From positions 1 to 64,000 of the forward strand of contig NZ_FNOU01000012.1 of the NCBI RefSeq assembly GCF_900107125.1: DNA of 64,000 nucleotides. Reading direction: 5' to 3'. The stretch is from Eubacterium barkeri (GTDB lineage Bacteria; Bacillota; Clostridia; Eubacteriales; Eubacteriaceae). The notes below the pieces were generated by a model that did not search any database, had not been told where the DNA came from, and worked only from the letters and a program-made list of their open reading frames with translations. Positions 25,682-34,067 of the stretch are shown piece after piece; within the stretch, counting starts at the first letter, position 1, and every line of letters begins with the position of its first letter. Made by a program: the position numbers and the translations under genes.

Positions 25682-27139
25682 TTATTCCTTGACAAGAGCA
25701 GCATGGGCAGCCTTTAAAACGGCTTCCACAGCAGCTGCCTTATCTGCTTCCAGGGTATAGGTGCTGTCGGCATCCATAATGGTATGGAATTTTTCCAGAG
25801 CCTTATCTTCCAGGGTCTTACAGCCTTCGGCTTCCCAGTGAACCACGCCATCACGGTTAAACATATCCGGGCGATGGGGCTCCATAAAGTGACGGCCGGT
25901 GTGGGGGCTCATCAGGAAACTAAAGGACGGGTCTTTATCCAAAGCTTCAAAGATTTCGTCGGCATCAATGGTTTCGACATCCACATCCAGACCCCGGCGA
26001 ATTCGCTGGGCAATCCCGAAAATTTCATTATCAATAATCAACTGGACAGGACTGATGGTCTTGGCTGTTTCCAGTTGACCAGCACCACCGAGAACCGATG
26101 CCGCAGACATTGCCATGGCATCTGTAAGGCTCGTCCGTTCAATAAAGTTCTGGGCATCCATGCACAGGCTATCGGTACCTGTACCATAGGAGTGGGCACG
26201 AACATTATAGCCATTTTCAAAGAGTTCCATGGCAATCAATCGTGCGATGGTAATTTCTGTATTGGACTGAAGGGTATAGGTGGTCATCATATCCATGGAG
26301 AACAGCAATGGTGTTGCGATAACCGGAAGGCCCGGGCACAGCAGTTCAAGCATGATGATCATGGCCAGGACTTCAGCACAAGCCATAAAGGCTGTTCCCT
26401 GGGCCGTTACGGGTGTGTTGGCACCAGCAGTGGGCAGCGAGCAGGGCTGAACCGGTACGCCAGCCTTGGCACAGCGATACAGGATTTCTGCATCCATGTG
26501 CTTATAGGTCAGGCAGGGCACACTACAGGCAATAAAGCTGACAATGGGTTTTTTCTGAAGGTTCTCAAGGCCTCCCACTGCGGCAGCCGCCATATCAATC
26601 AAGTACTGCACATTATCTGCTTCGTAGGGTTGAATCCAAATGTGTTTTGCGGAAAGCTTAAGGGCTTTTTCCAACGTATAGACATCGACTGCATCCCCAG
26701 GTACATATTCACCGGAAGTACTGGGTAGGGTAACGAAGTCCAGATTTTCCATGGCATTGGTGAGTTTGTACCATTCTTCAACCTCTTCCAAGGTCGTATA
26801 GTGAGTATCTCCCTGGATCGTGCGGTAATTGGGGGCCCCGGTGTTGGTGCGGGTATAAAAACGACCATCGGCACTTGGGAAGTCCAAGTCACGCTCTCCG
26901 CCCGGAGAGTACAGCGTGAATTTTTCAGGCACCGCCGCCAGGGCTTTGTCGATGAGTTCCTTGGTGAATTTAACTTCTTTTGCATCCTTATCCACCACAC
27001 AGCCCACCGCTGCCAAATCATCCAGCATTTCTTCATGGTCCAGGATGACGCCACGCTCAATGAGCAGACGTTCGATTTCTCCCTTTAAATAGGACAATTC
27101 CTGATCATTCATCACATTGTATTTTACTCGACCTAACAT
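25682..27139 (-). CDS. MttB-superfamily (non-pyrrolysine) corrinoid methyltransferase
   Basis: The 485-residue protein belongs to the trimethylamine methyltransferase MttB superfamily and is read through without an in-frame amber codon, so it lacks pyrrolysine. Such members demethylate quaternary amines such as glycine betaine, proline betaine, carnitine or gamma-butyrobetaine, passing the methyl group to a corrinoid protein. Visible stretches are TRTNTGAPNYRTIQGD, GANTPVTAQGTAF and NVRAHSYGTGTDS. The start at 27139 has GGAG very close; a start at residue 10 has no site. It follows the two corrinoid protein genes. The substrate is unknown. Confidence 0.87.
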   Translation of the reverse strand: MLGRVKYNVMNDQELSYLKGEIERLLIERGVILDHEEMLDDLAAVGCVVDKDAKEVKFTKELIDKALAAVPEKFTLYSPGGERDLDFPSADGRFYTRTNTGAPNYRTIQGDTHYTTLEEVEEWYKLTNAMENLDFVTLPSTSGEYVPGDAVDVYTLEKALKLSAKHIWIQPYEADNVQYLIDMAAAAVGGLENLQKKPIVSFIACSVPCLTYKHMDAEILYRCAKAGVPVQPCSLPTAGANTPVTAQGTAFMACAEVLAMIIMLELLCPGLPVIATPLLFSMDMMTTYTLQSNTEITIARLIAMELFENGYNVRAHSYGTGTDSLCMDAQNFIERTSLTDAMAMSAASVLGGAGQLETAKTISPVQLIIDNEIFGIAQRIRRGLDVDVETIDADEIFEALDKDPSFSFLMSPHTGRHFMEPHRPDMFNRDGVVHWEAEGCKTLEDKALEKFHTIMDADSTYTLEADKAAAVEAVLKAAHAALVKE

Positions 27140-27187
27140 ATCTCCACTTTTATCCTTTCGCTTTTAAACTATGGGGTTTCTGACTTA

Positions 27188-27826
27188 TTATGCGTTTGTA
27201 ACGTATGCTTTGGACCAGGCAGCCGCACCCGCAGCATCTGCCGCAAAGCCATCAGCACCGATTTTATCGGCCCAGCCCTGGGTAACCGGTGCACCACCGA
27301 TTAAGACCTTGACCTGGTCTCGGACGCCTGCTTCTTCAAAGGCTTTAATGACATGGGCTTGTTCATTCATGGTGGTGGTCAGCAGAGCGGACAACCCAAC
27401 AACATCCGGCTGATGTTCTTTGATGGCTTCGATGAACTGTTCTGCAGCAACATTGGCACCAAGGTCAATAACATTGAGATTGGCGCTGCGCATCATCAGA
27501 ACCACCAATTTTTTACCGATATCATGCAAGTCACCTTTAACGGTACCAACCACTGCTGTCCCAACGGTGGTTGGGCCTTCACTGGCGAGCATAGGTTTGA
27601 TCACTTCAACACCTTCATTCATGGCCTTTGCAGCCATCAGAACGTTGGGGACAAAGATCTTTCCCGCCCCAAATTGTTCACCGATTTCGTTGATTCCAAC
27701 CATTAATCCATCATTTAAGATGCTGGATGCTTCAATTTTCTCGGAGACGGCTGCCTCAACCTTTGCAACGGTATCCGCTACATTTCCTGCAATAACCGCT
27801 TGACTAATTTCTTGTAATAGTGCCAT
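27188..27826 (-). CDS. Corrinoid methyl-carrier protein 1
   Basis: The 212-residue protein has the cap domain (residues about 1-85) and the B12-binding domain with GTVKGDLHDIGKKLV, so DxHxxG is at Asp99, His101 and Gly104. LSALLTTTM and VLIGGAPVTQ complete the cobalamin site. It matches the MttC/MtbC/MtqC family. It starts behind TAGGAGGATAGT and lies 48 bp before the MttB-type gene, the expected partner. One of two corrinoid proteins here. Confidence 0.92.
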   Translation of the reverse strand: MALLQEISQAVIAGNVADTVAKVEAAVSEKIEASSILNDGLMVGINEIGEQFGAGKIFVPNVLMAAKAMNEGVEVIKPMLASEGPTTVGTAVVGTVKGDLHDIGKKLVVLMMRSANLNVIDLGANVAAEQFIEAIKEHQPDVVGLSALLTTTMNEQAHVIKAFEEAGVRDQVKVLIGGAPVTQGWADKIGADGFAADAAGAAAWSKAYVTNA

Positions 27827-27881
27827 ACTATCCTCCTACTAAATATCTTTGATTTTTTTATTAAAAGACCTAAGGGTCCTT

Positions 27882-28526
27882 TCAATCTGTATTATCTTTA
27901 AAGGTTAAAACCTTTTCGACACAATCCGCAGCATTATCTGCAAAATCTGCCCCAATCTCTGCGGCAAAGGCCTTGGTAATCGGTGCGCCGCCCACTAAAA
28001 TCTTAACCGGCCAATCGAAGGGATAGGCGTTAATTTCCTGAACGATTTCCCGCATGCTGATCATCGCAGTGGTCAACATGGCCGATAGGCTAACGTATTG
28101 GGCTTTGTTCTCAATAATCGCTTCGATGAATTCCCGCCCTGAAATGTTGGTTCCCAAATCAACCACAGTGAACCCCACACTTTCCAACATGATGGACACC
28201 AGGCTCTTTCCAATAGAATGGATATCGCCCTGAACGGTCCCAATGATAATGGTTTCAGCAGTAATCATCTTTTCCTGGCTTTGACTCAAATAGGGTCTGA
28301 GCACATCAATCCCTGCCTGCATGGCCCGGGTAGACATTAATACCTGGGGGATGAAGCTTTTTTTGCTTCTCAGTAATACGCCACAGTGATCCATAGCGGG
28401 AATCATTGCCTTTTCCAGAATTTCCATGGGTGGAACACCCGCATCCAGGAATTCCCGGCATATTTCCACTGTACAGACCTCATCACCATCGATGATCTTC
28501 CGAAATACCTTTTTCATTGGTAACAT
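27882..28526 (-). CDS. Corrinoid methyl-carrier protein 2
   Basis: The 214-residue paralogue of the next gene has GTVQGDIHSIGKSLV with DxHxxG at Asp101, His103 and Gly106. It also has LSAMLTTAM and ILVGGAPITKAF. The N-terminal cap domain is more diverged than in the partner. It is the first gene of the minus-strand cluster, starting behind TTAGGAGGATATAA. Two carriers with a single MttB suggest either a second methyltransferase elsewhere or different downstream acceptors. That is inference. Confidence 0.9.
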   Translation of the reverse strand: MLPMKKVFRKIIDGDEVCTVEICREFLDAGVPPMEILEKAMIPAMDHCGVLLRSKKSFIPQVLMSTRAMQAGIDVLRPYLSQSQEKMITAETIIIGTVQGDIHSIGKSLVSIMLESVGFTVVDLGTNISGREFIEAIIENKAQYVSLSAMLTTAMISMREIVQEINAYPFDWPVKILVGGAPITKAFAAEIGADFADNAADCVEKVLTFKDNTD

Positions 28527-28597
28527 TTATATCCTCCTAACCTACCAATTCACTTGATTTTCACGAGATCCTTATAACTGTTTAACCAACTAACATT

Positions 28598-28603
28598 ATT
28601 ATA
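28598..28603 (-). promoter_or_regulatory. -10 box of the corrinoid methyltransferase operon
   Basis: TATAAT on the minus strand lies about 72 bp before the first corrinoid gene, with no good -35 box 16-18 bp upstream. That fits a promoter needing an activator, such as the divergent PocR/AraC protein. Confidence 0.4.
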
Positions 28604-28845
28604 CTGAGGACCCTGGCATGATTCTATGAATTGCAACATGAATATTTGTATTTTTCCCCCACAGTTTCATCCTGATTCACAGAGGGAAAATCGGTTTCTC
28701 TTTTTTTTGGACAAAAACACTATTTTTTGTAAAAAACATCACTATATTTTCCTTTATACCACGATTAATCATACTTTTACAACTTTCGCACATCCTTTTT
28801 TTACTTTTTTAAAAATTTTCATGATTCTCATTGACAAATTCCTCT

Positions 28846-28853
28846 GCTATAAT
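28846..28853 (+). promoter_or_regulatory. Extended -10 promoter of the regulator operon
   Basis: GCTATAAT with a preceding T gives TGCTATAAT, an extended -10. It is about 190 bp before the AraC-type gene. The leader 28860-29041 has short hairpins but no riboswitch I recognise. The A/T-rich 28620-28845 holds no gene. Confidence 0.5.
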
Positions 28854-29041
28854 GAATAATAAAAGCAACTCACGTTGATATAAATAGGATTTCATCCTTA
28901 AAAATGCATCAAAAGGAATGCTGTCCCTCTACTTTACAGGATAACCTGTCGGTGAGCAATCAGAATTGCCTTTCCTTAATTGATGTACTGGCTGCCTAAC
29001 CAACAGGATCACTCAATGAAAATATAAATAAAAGAGAGAAA

Positions 29042-30304
29042 ATGATGAATGAAATTCTAGAGAAATTACAGGAAATCGTCAATGATTTTTGTATCTGCAC
29101 AGGTGTACCGGTTACGATTTATAAAAACTCTGGGGAAATTCTAGCCAGCTACCGGACAGAACTCAAGTTTTGTAGTATTTTTAGTGAACATCAAGGACAG
29201 CTCAATAAAAAATGCACGGATAGTATGAATTTTTCCGCCCAGATTGCCCGCAGCCTGGGTGAGCCTTATATCTTCGCCTGCCCCTCAGACCTGATCAATA
29301 TTGCGATTCCCGTACTGATCGATAAAAAGCACCAGGCCAGCGTTATCGTCGGTCCACTGGTAATGGGAAACCTCAATGATACTCTGGTGGATCGGGTCTT
29401 TAACCTCTATCCCGAAGCACAGACCCTACTCCCCAAAATTTCCCTTGCCATTTCAAAACTCATGATATATAATCCCAATCATATCCAAAGCCTTTCCACG
29501 CTGTTGTTCAACAGCATTCTTGGTTTCTGCCGCAATTGGCAGGATTACGAGCACCTGAACACCCGTCACCAAAGCCAACTGTATATTGGTGATCAAATCG
29601 AAAAGTATAAGCATAAGAATACCTTCGGACCCGAGGATAACTCTACCCTGAACTCTCTGGAGCGCAAGCTCATCCGCTATATTGAGGAGCGGGATCAGGA
29701 GAAATCCACTGAAGTTCTGAAGGCTTATTATGACGAAATCTTTATTATCGAGGGTGGCAATTACGATAATATCAAAGGTCGGATCTTCGAATTATTCGGG
29801 ACCCTCTCCCAAAAGGCCATTGATAGTGGTGCTTCAGTCCAAAAAATTTTCAGTTCTGATTTTAACCATATCTTTGCCATGAGCCAAATTCAAACGACAT
29901 CCGAACTCTTTAGCTGGATTAATGATATTGTGGCTCACTTTATCGACCATGTTTACAGCACTCTGATCCTTGGACAATCGGACCTTATTAAAGCCGCCCT
30001 TTTATACATTGGAGATGCCTACAGTGAGAAAATCACCCTTAACGATTTAGCCCACCATCTGCATATCAGCAGCAATTATATTTCCCAGCTCTTCAAACGG
30101 GAGGTCGGTGTAAATTTTACGGGATACCTCAACAATATCCGTATCCAAAAAAGCCTGACCTATTTAGAGCACGAAGATCTAAGCATCGCCGATATCGCCG
30201 TCCAAGTGGGATTTGGCGATCAGAGCTACTACACCAAGGTTTTTAAAAAACTCTTAGGCGAAACACCCAAACAATATCGAAAACGCCTTACGGCACAAGA
30301 ATAA
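29042..30304 (+). CDS. PocR-domain AraC-family transcriptional regulator
   Basis: The 420-residue protein has an N-terminal PocR-like sensory domain (residues about 5-165, with FCSIFSEHQGQLNKKC and a CPSDLINIAIPVL segment). A middle helical region follows, then a C-terminal AraC double helix-turn-helix (about 315-415, with HHLHISSNYISQLFKREVG and SIADIAVQVGFGDQSYYTKVF). PocR domains bind small metabolites and often control cobalamin or corrinoid systems. It is divergent from the methyltransferase operon and heads a three-gene operon with two corrinoid-activation genes. Confidence 0.87.
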   Translation: MMNEILEKLQEIVNDFCICTGVPVTIYKNSGEILASYRTELKFCSIFSEHQGQLNKKCTDSMNFSAQIARSLGEPYIFACPSDLINIAIPVLIDKKHQASVIVGPLVMGNLNDTLVDRVFNLYPEAQTLLPKISLAISKLMIYNPNHIQSLSTLLFNSILGFCRNWQDYEHLNTRHQSQLYIGDQIEKYKHKNTFGPEDNSTLNSLERKLIRYIEERDQEKSTEVLKAYYDEIFIIEGGNYDNIKGRIFELFGTLSQKAIDSGASVQKIFSSDFNHIFAMSQIQTTSELFSWINDIVAHFIDHVYSTLILGQSDLIKAALLYIGDAYSEKITLNDLAHHLHISSNYISQLFKREVGVNFTGYLNNIRIQKSLTYLEHEDLSIADIAVQVGFGDQSYYTKVFKKLLGETPKQYRKRLTAQE

Positions 30305-30317
30305 TTTGGAGGTTATC

Positions 30318-30956
30318 ATGGTTGAATACATCAAAACTAAGTTTATTTATGATAAAGAAAAAATCTTTCGCCAGCTGCACCTCAAGGAAAACGAGAATGT
30401 GACCAATTACACCCACCAGGTCTTTCCCTCGCTCATCCAGCTGGCCATGCACCATCTCGAAATCACTACCTGCTACAGTGTTCAGCACAATCACTTTCGG
30501 GGTATCCTCCCCGGGGTTGAAAATTGTCAATACATTGTGCTTTGTTGTTGCTCCTGTTCCCAGAAAATCGACGATCTGATTGAACGGATGCTCAAGGAAG
30601 AAGACTTTCTCGATGGGTTTTTGCTCAACCACATCTCAAACGAAATTCTCTTCAATGCCTCCAACCAAATGAATACCCAGCTGGAATACAGTCTTTTGGA
30701 AAAAGATATCCATCTCACCCGAAAACAATCGCCTGGAAGCTGCGGCATTGATCTTGAAGCCCAGGCTGTTCTCCTGAATGCCCTTAAGCAGGAAACGGAT
30801 CTCGATATCACACTAACGTCCAATTTTATGTTAGCCCCTGAAAAATCCATGCTTTACTATTACGGTGCCGATTCCACCATCGAAACCCATTCAACTAAGC
30901 ATGACTGTAACAGCTGTGATTCAACGGACTGTCCCTACCGGGATGTGGATTTTTAA
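30318..30956 (+). CDS. MetH-activation-domain-like protein
   Basis: The 212-residue product (ATG 30318 after TTGGAGG) resembles the B12-dependent methionine synthase activation domain in its middle and end. Examples are the SPGSCGIDLEAQAVLL segment and DITLTSNFMLAPEKSMLYYYG. The C-terminal tail is cysteine-rich (DCNSCDSTDCPYRD), and VLCCCSCS adds more cysteines, so a metal or Fe-S site is possible. It lies between the regulator and the RACo-type activator, pointing to reductive reactivation of the corrinoid proteins. The exact role is unknown. Confidence 0.72.
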   Translation: MVEYIKTKFIYDKEKIFRQLHLKENENVTNYTHQVFPSLIQLAMHHLEITTCYSVQHNHFRGILPGVENCQYIVLCCCSCSQKIDDLIERMLKEEDFLDGFLLNHISNEILFNASNQMNTQLEYSLLEKDIHLTRKQSPGSCGIDLEAQAVLLNALKQETDLDITLTSNFMLAPEKSMLYYYGADSTIETHSTKHDCNSCDSTDCPYRDVDF

Positions 30957-30970
30957 AAGAAAGGCACCCG

Positions 30971-32716
30971 ATGTTTAAGCTAAATTTCATCAACCAAAAA
31001 ACCAATATTACTATAGCGGGGGGGCTGCTCTCAGAAGCCTGCTCCTCAGCAGGTTTCCCCCTGGACCTGGTTTGCGGCGGAAAGGGCACCTGTGGAAAAT
31101 GCCAGGTTACCATCGAAGCAAACAGACATAAACGGGAGGTCTTGGCCTGCCAATTGATGGTGGAAGAGGATTTAACCGTCTATTTGGAAGATTCCCAGTA
31201 TCTAGATCAGGCTTCCCTCTTAACCGGACACCACAGCGATGCCACCCTTCCCTTTGATCCAGCCCTGAGAAAAACCCACCACCCCCTTTCGGCTCTCACC
31301 CCAGAAAGCTACAGCGCATTTCTAAGGGATACCAGCCTGACTCTGCGCCGAAAGTTTTCCCACATGGTCAACCAAAAGAATGTATCCGGTATAACGGTGG
31401 TCCGCCACCAGGGCCTTCCGATCGACATCCAGCCTGGAGATACCACGGACCAGCTTTATGGTGGGGCCATTGATATTGGGACCACCAGTGTGGTGCTTTA
31501 TGTCTACGATCTTATTGACGGCAGCCTGCTCTACACCGAATCGTCCTTGAATAAGCAGATTACCTTTGGGGGCGATGTCATCGCCCGGATTCTGTTCTGC
31601 CAGGAGCGGGAATCTGCCCTGGAGGACCAGTGCCAGGCCATCGCCGATACCATCAATGAACTGCTTCGTCGCTGTGAAGGGGATCATCCCGGGCTGCTCA
31701 AGGACCTTTATCACCTGGTTCTCTGCGGTAACAGCACCATGGCCCATTTATTCTTTGCCATGGACCCCCAGGCCCTCGGACGCTTTCCCTATGCCAATAT
31801 CACAGAGGATGCCATCCACACCCACAACCATGCCTGTGGCCTCAACCTGCCGGATGCTGCTGTGATCGATTTTCTTCCCCTTCTGGGGGGCTTTGTCGGA
31901 GCTGACACCACATCCGTCCTCCTCACCCTTCCCCAGGATGACCGAAAATATCTCATGGTCGATTTAGGCACCAATGGTGAAATTGCCCTTGGCAACGCCC
32001 TCACCGGCTTTCAAACCGCTTCCACTGCTTGTGGGCCTGCCTTGGAGGGGGCGAATATCGAATGCGGTATGCGGGCAAGCGCAGGTGCCATCGAAGGCAT
32101 TACCTTGGAAAAGGGGGAAATCTGCTGTCAGGTCATCGGCGACGGTGCCCCCATCGGTCTGTGTGGCTCTGCCATCGTCGATGCCGTAGCGGTTCTGCGC
32201 AGCCTGGGGATCATTGACCCCAGTGGCTATCTCCTCACCCCCGAGGAATATCTGACACGCCATCCCGGCAGTCCCCTGGCCGCCCATTTGGCCGTTTTGG
32301 ATACTCCGGATCAGGATGTGGTCTTTTACTTCTCCCGGGGGGACAAGCCCGTCTACCTCTCCCAGGGAGATGTCCGCCAGATTCAGCTGGCGAAAAGCTC
32401 CATTTACTCGGGCTGTATGACCCTCCTAAAGGAATGTGGCCTTACCCTCTCCGATGTGGATGCCCTGGTGTTAGCCGGGGCCTTCGGCAATTTTATCAAC
32501 ATCGAAAACGCCCTGGCCATCGGCCTTTTGCCCCCCGTTCCCAGGGATAAAATCCTGGCCATCGGCAATGGTGCCGGCCACGGGGTCCAGCGCTGTCTCT
32601 TAAACCAGGAGGAGCTCACCCGGGCAACCCAGATCCAAGCCTGCACCGAACAGATCAATCTGGCGGATACCCCGGAATTTATGGAAGCTTATATTATGAA
32701 TATGAATTTTAATTAA
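30971..32716 (+). CDS. RACo/RamA-type reductive activator of corrinoid proteins
   Basis: The 581-residue protein has an N-terminal [2Fe-2S] ferredoxin domain with Cys35, Cys41, Cys44 and Cys60 (LVCGGKGTCGKCQV). An ASKHA ATPase-like domain follows from about residue 165 (YGGAIDIGTTSVVLYVYDL), with MVDLGTNGEIALG and VLAGAFGNFINIENAL. This is the ATP-dependent activator that re-reduces Co(II) to Co(I) in methyltransferase systems. It is the last gene of the regulator operon and is followed by a terminator. Confidence 0.9.
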   Translation: MFKLNFINQKTNITIAGGLLSEACSSAGFPLDLVCGGKGTCGKCQVTIEANRHKREVLACQLMVEEDLTVYLEDSQYLDQASLLTGHHSDATLPFDPALRKTHHPLSALTPESYSAFLRDTSLTLRRKFSHMVNQKNVSGITVVRHQGLPIDIQPGDTTDQLYGGAIDIGTTSVVLYVYDLIDGSLLYTESSLNKQITFGGDVIARILFCQERESALEDQCQAIADTINELLRRCEGDHPGLLKDLYHLVLCGNSTMAHLFFAMDPQALGRFPYANITEDAIHTHNHACGLNLPDAAVIDFLPLLGGFVGADTTSVLLTLPQDDRKYLMVDLGTNGEIALGNALTGFQTASTACGPALEGANIECGMRASAGAIEGITLEKGEICCQVIGDGAPIGLCGSAIVDAVAVLRSLGIIDPSGYLLTPEEYLTRHPGSPLAAHLAVLDTPDQDVVFYFSRGDKPVYLSQGDVRQIQLAKSSIYSGCMTLLKECGLTLSDVDALVLAGAFGNFINIENALAIGLLPPVPRDKILAIGNGAGHGVQRCLLNQEELTRATQIQACTEQINLADTPEFMEAYIMNMNFN

Positions 32717-32732
32717 AGTTCCTGCAAAAAAA

Positions 32733-32780
32733 GACAAGGCCCCCCCAATGGGACGACCTTGTCGATTTTCTTTTATTTCC
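32733..32780 (+). terminator. Rho-independent terminator after the activator gene
   Basis: GACAAGG (32733-32739) pairs with CCTTGTC (32757-32763), with an inner CCC/GGG, followed by a T-rich tail GATTTTCTTTTATTT. Confidence 0.75.
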
Positions 32781-32808
32781 ATTCCCCGGGACAATGATCC
32801 ACAGGCCA

Positions 32809-32837
32809 TTGACAAACCTCTGCCCCATGGCTACAAT
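32809..32837 (+). promoter_or_regulatory. Sigma-70-type promoter of rsgA
   Basis: TTGACA (32809-32814), 17 bp, TACAAT (32832-32837). Downstream in the leader a hairpin GCAAACC/GGTTTGC lies at about 32917-32936. Confidence 0.75.
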
Positions 32838-32990
32838 ACAAATCAGGGAGTATTCCCACTATTTTATAAAAGAGGAGCATTGCTTTTTGAAAACCAATCA
32901 CACCTTGGATCTTGTGGCAAACCGGGAGGTTTGCACACATTAATCCTGCACAACCTCCATAAGACTCTACAAAATCTTTAGGAGGAAAAC

Positions 32991-34067
32991 ATGAACACAA
33001 TCAAAAAACAGTCCATTCATTTACAACATTATGGTTTAGACGACCGCATCCGCACCTTGGCACACACCTTTGAGGAAAATCCCATTATCGCCCGGGTCAT
33101 TACCCAGGAAAAGAGCCTGTACCGGGTGGTCTGTGACTCCGGGGAATTACTGGCCGAGGTGTCTGGCAAGCTGCGCTATGGGGCTGCTATGCCCTCGGAC
33201 TTTCCCGGTGTAGGGGACTTCGTCCTTTTGGACCGGGACAACGATGCTGGCGGCCACGCCATTATCCACCAGGTCCTTCCCCGAAAGAGCCTTTTCATAA
33301 GGCGGGCGGCGGGCAAGGCCCTGGCTGGCCAGGTGGTGGCCGCGAATATCGACACCGTTTTTATTTGTATGTCCTTAAATCAGAATTTTAATATACATCG
33401 ACTGGAGCGCTACCTGGCACTGGCCTATGAAAGCGGTGCCCAGCCAGTGGTGGTACTGACCAAAGCCGATTTGTGCCATACCTTAAACCAACGCCTGGCT
33501 GAGGTCTACGCCGTTGCCATTGGTACGGGGGTTTTAGTCACCTCCGCTTTATCCAGGGAGGGCTTTGACGCTCTGGAATCCCTCCTGATTCCCGGCCATA
33601 CCGCCGCCTTCCTCGGTTCTTCCGGAACCGGGAAGTCGACCTTAATTAATGCTCTTCTGGGAGAAGGACGCCTTGCAACCGGAGGTCTCCGGGATGATGA
33701 TCAGGGGCGGCACACCACCACCCACCGGGAGCTGATACGCCTACCTGGGGGCAGTCTGGTTATCGATACCCCGGGGATGCGGGAGCTGGGCATGTGGAAC
33801 GTCTCCACAGGCTTTGAAAAAAGCTTTGAGGATATCGAAGCCTTAACCCAGAACTGCCATTTTCGAAATTGCACCCATACCACAGAACCTGGCTGCGCAG
33901 TCTTAGCCGCCATTGCCCAAGGGACTTTATCCCCGGACCGTTTTAGGTCCTACGGGAAACTGGTTGCTGAAGCGGCCTACGGCGATGATCCCGATACCTA
34001 TTTGGCCAAGAAGGAGAAGAAGTTTAAAGCCATCGCTAAGGCCAATCGCTCGAAGAAAAAGCATTAA
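32991..34067 (+). CDS. rsgA: Ribosome small-subunit-dependent GTPase A
   Basis: This 358-residue circularly permuted GTPase acts late in 30S maturation. An OB-like N-terminal domain precedes the permuted G motifs: VLTKADLC (G4), FLGSSGTGKSTLINALLG (G1, about residues 207-224), then DTPGMRELGMW (G3). The C-terminal zinc knuckle CHFRNCTHTTEPGC follows. It has its own promoter and starts behind AGGAGGAAAAC. The stop codon overlaps the convergent uvrA-like stop at TTAA. Confidence 0.93.
   Translation: MNTIKKQSIHLQHYGLDDRIRTLAHTFEENPIIARVITQEKSLYRVVCDSGELLAEVSGKLRYGAAMPSDFPGVGDFVLLDRDNDAGGHAIIHQVLPRKSLFIRRAAGKALAGQVVAANIDTVFICMSLNQNFNIHRLERYLALAYESGAQPVVVLTKADLCHTLNQRLAEVYAVAIGTGVLVTSALSREGFDALESLLIPGHTAAFLGSSGTGKSTLINALLGEGRLATGGLRDDDQGRHTTTHRELIRLPGGSLVIDTPGMRELGMWNVSTGFEKSFEDIEALTQNCHFRNCTHTTEPGCAVLAAIAQGTLSPDRFRSYGKLVAEAAYGDDPDTYLAKKEKKFKAIAKANRSKKKH

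Noticed and set aside
25682-27139. Pyrrolysine-containing MttB
   Set aside because: The frame is open for the full length without an in-frame TAG, so it is the non-pyrrolysine type.
28830-28853. TTGACA as -35 box for the PocR/AraC gene
   Set aside because: It is only 11 bp from TATAAT, too close; the extended -10 explains the promoter better.
28860-29041. Cobalamin riboswitch in the leader of the corrinoid regulator operon
   Set aside because: No B12-box or conserved core was found in the 180-nt leader.
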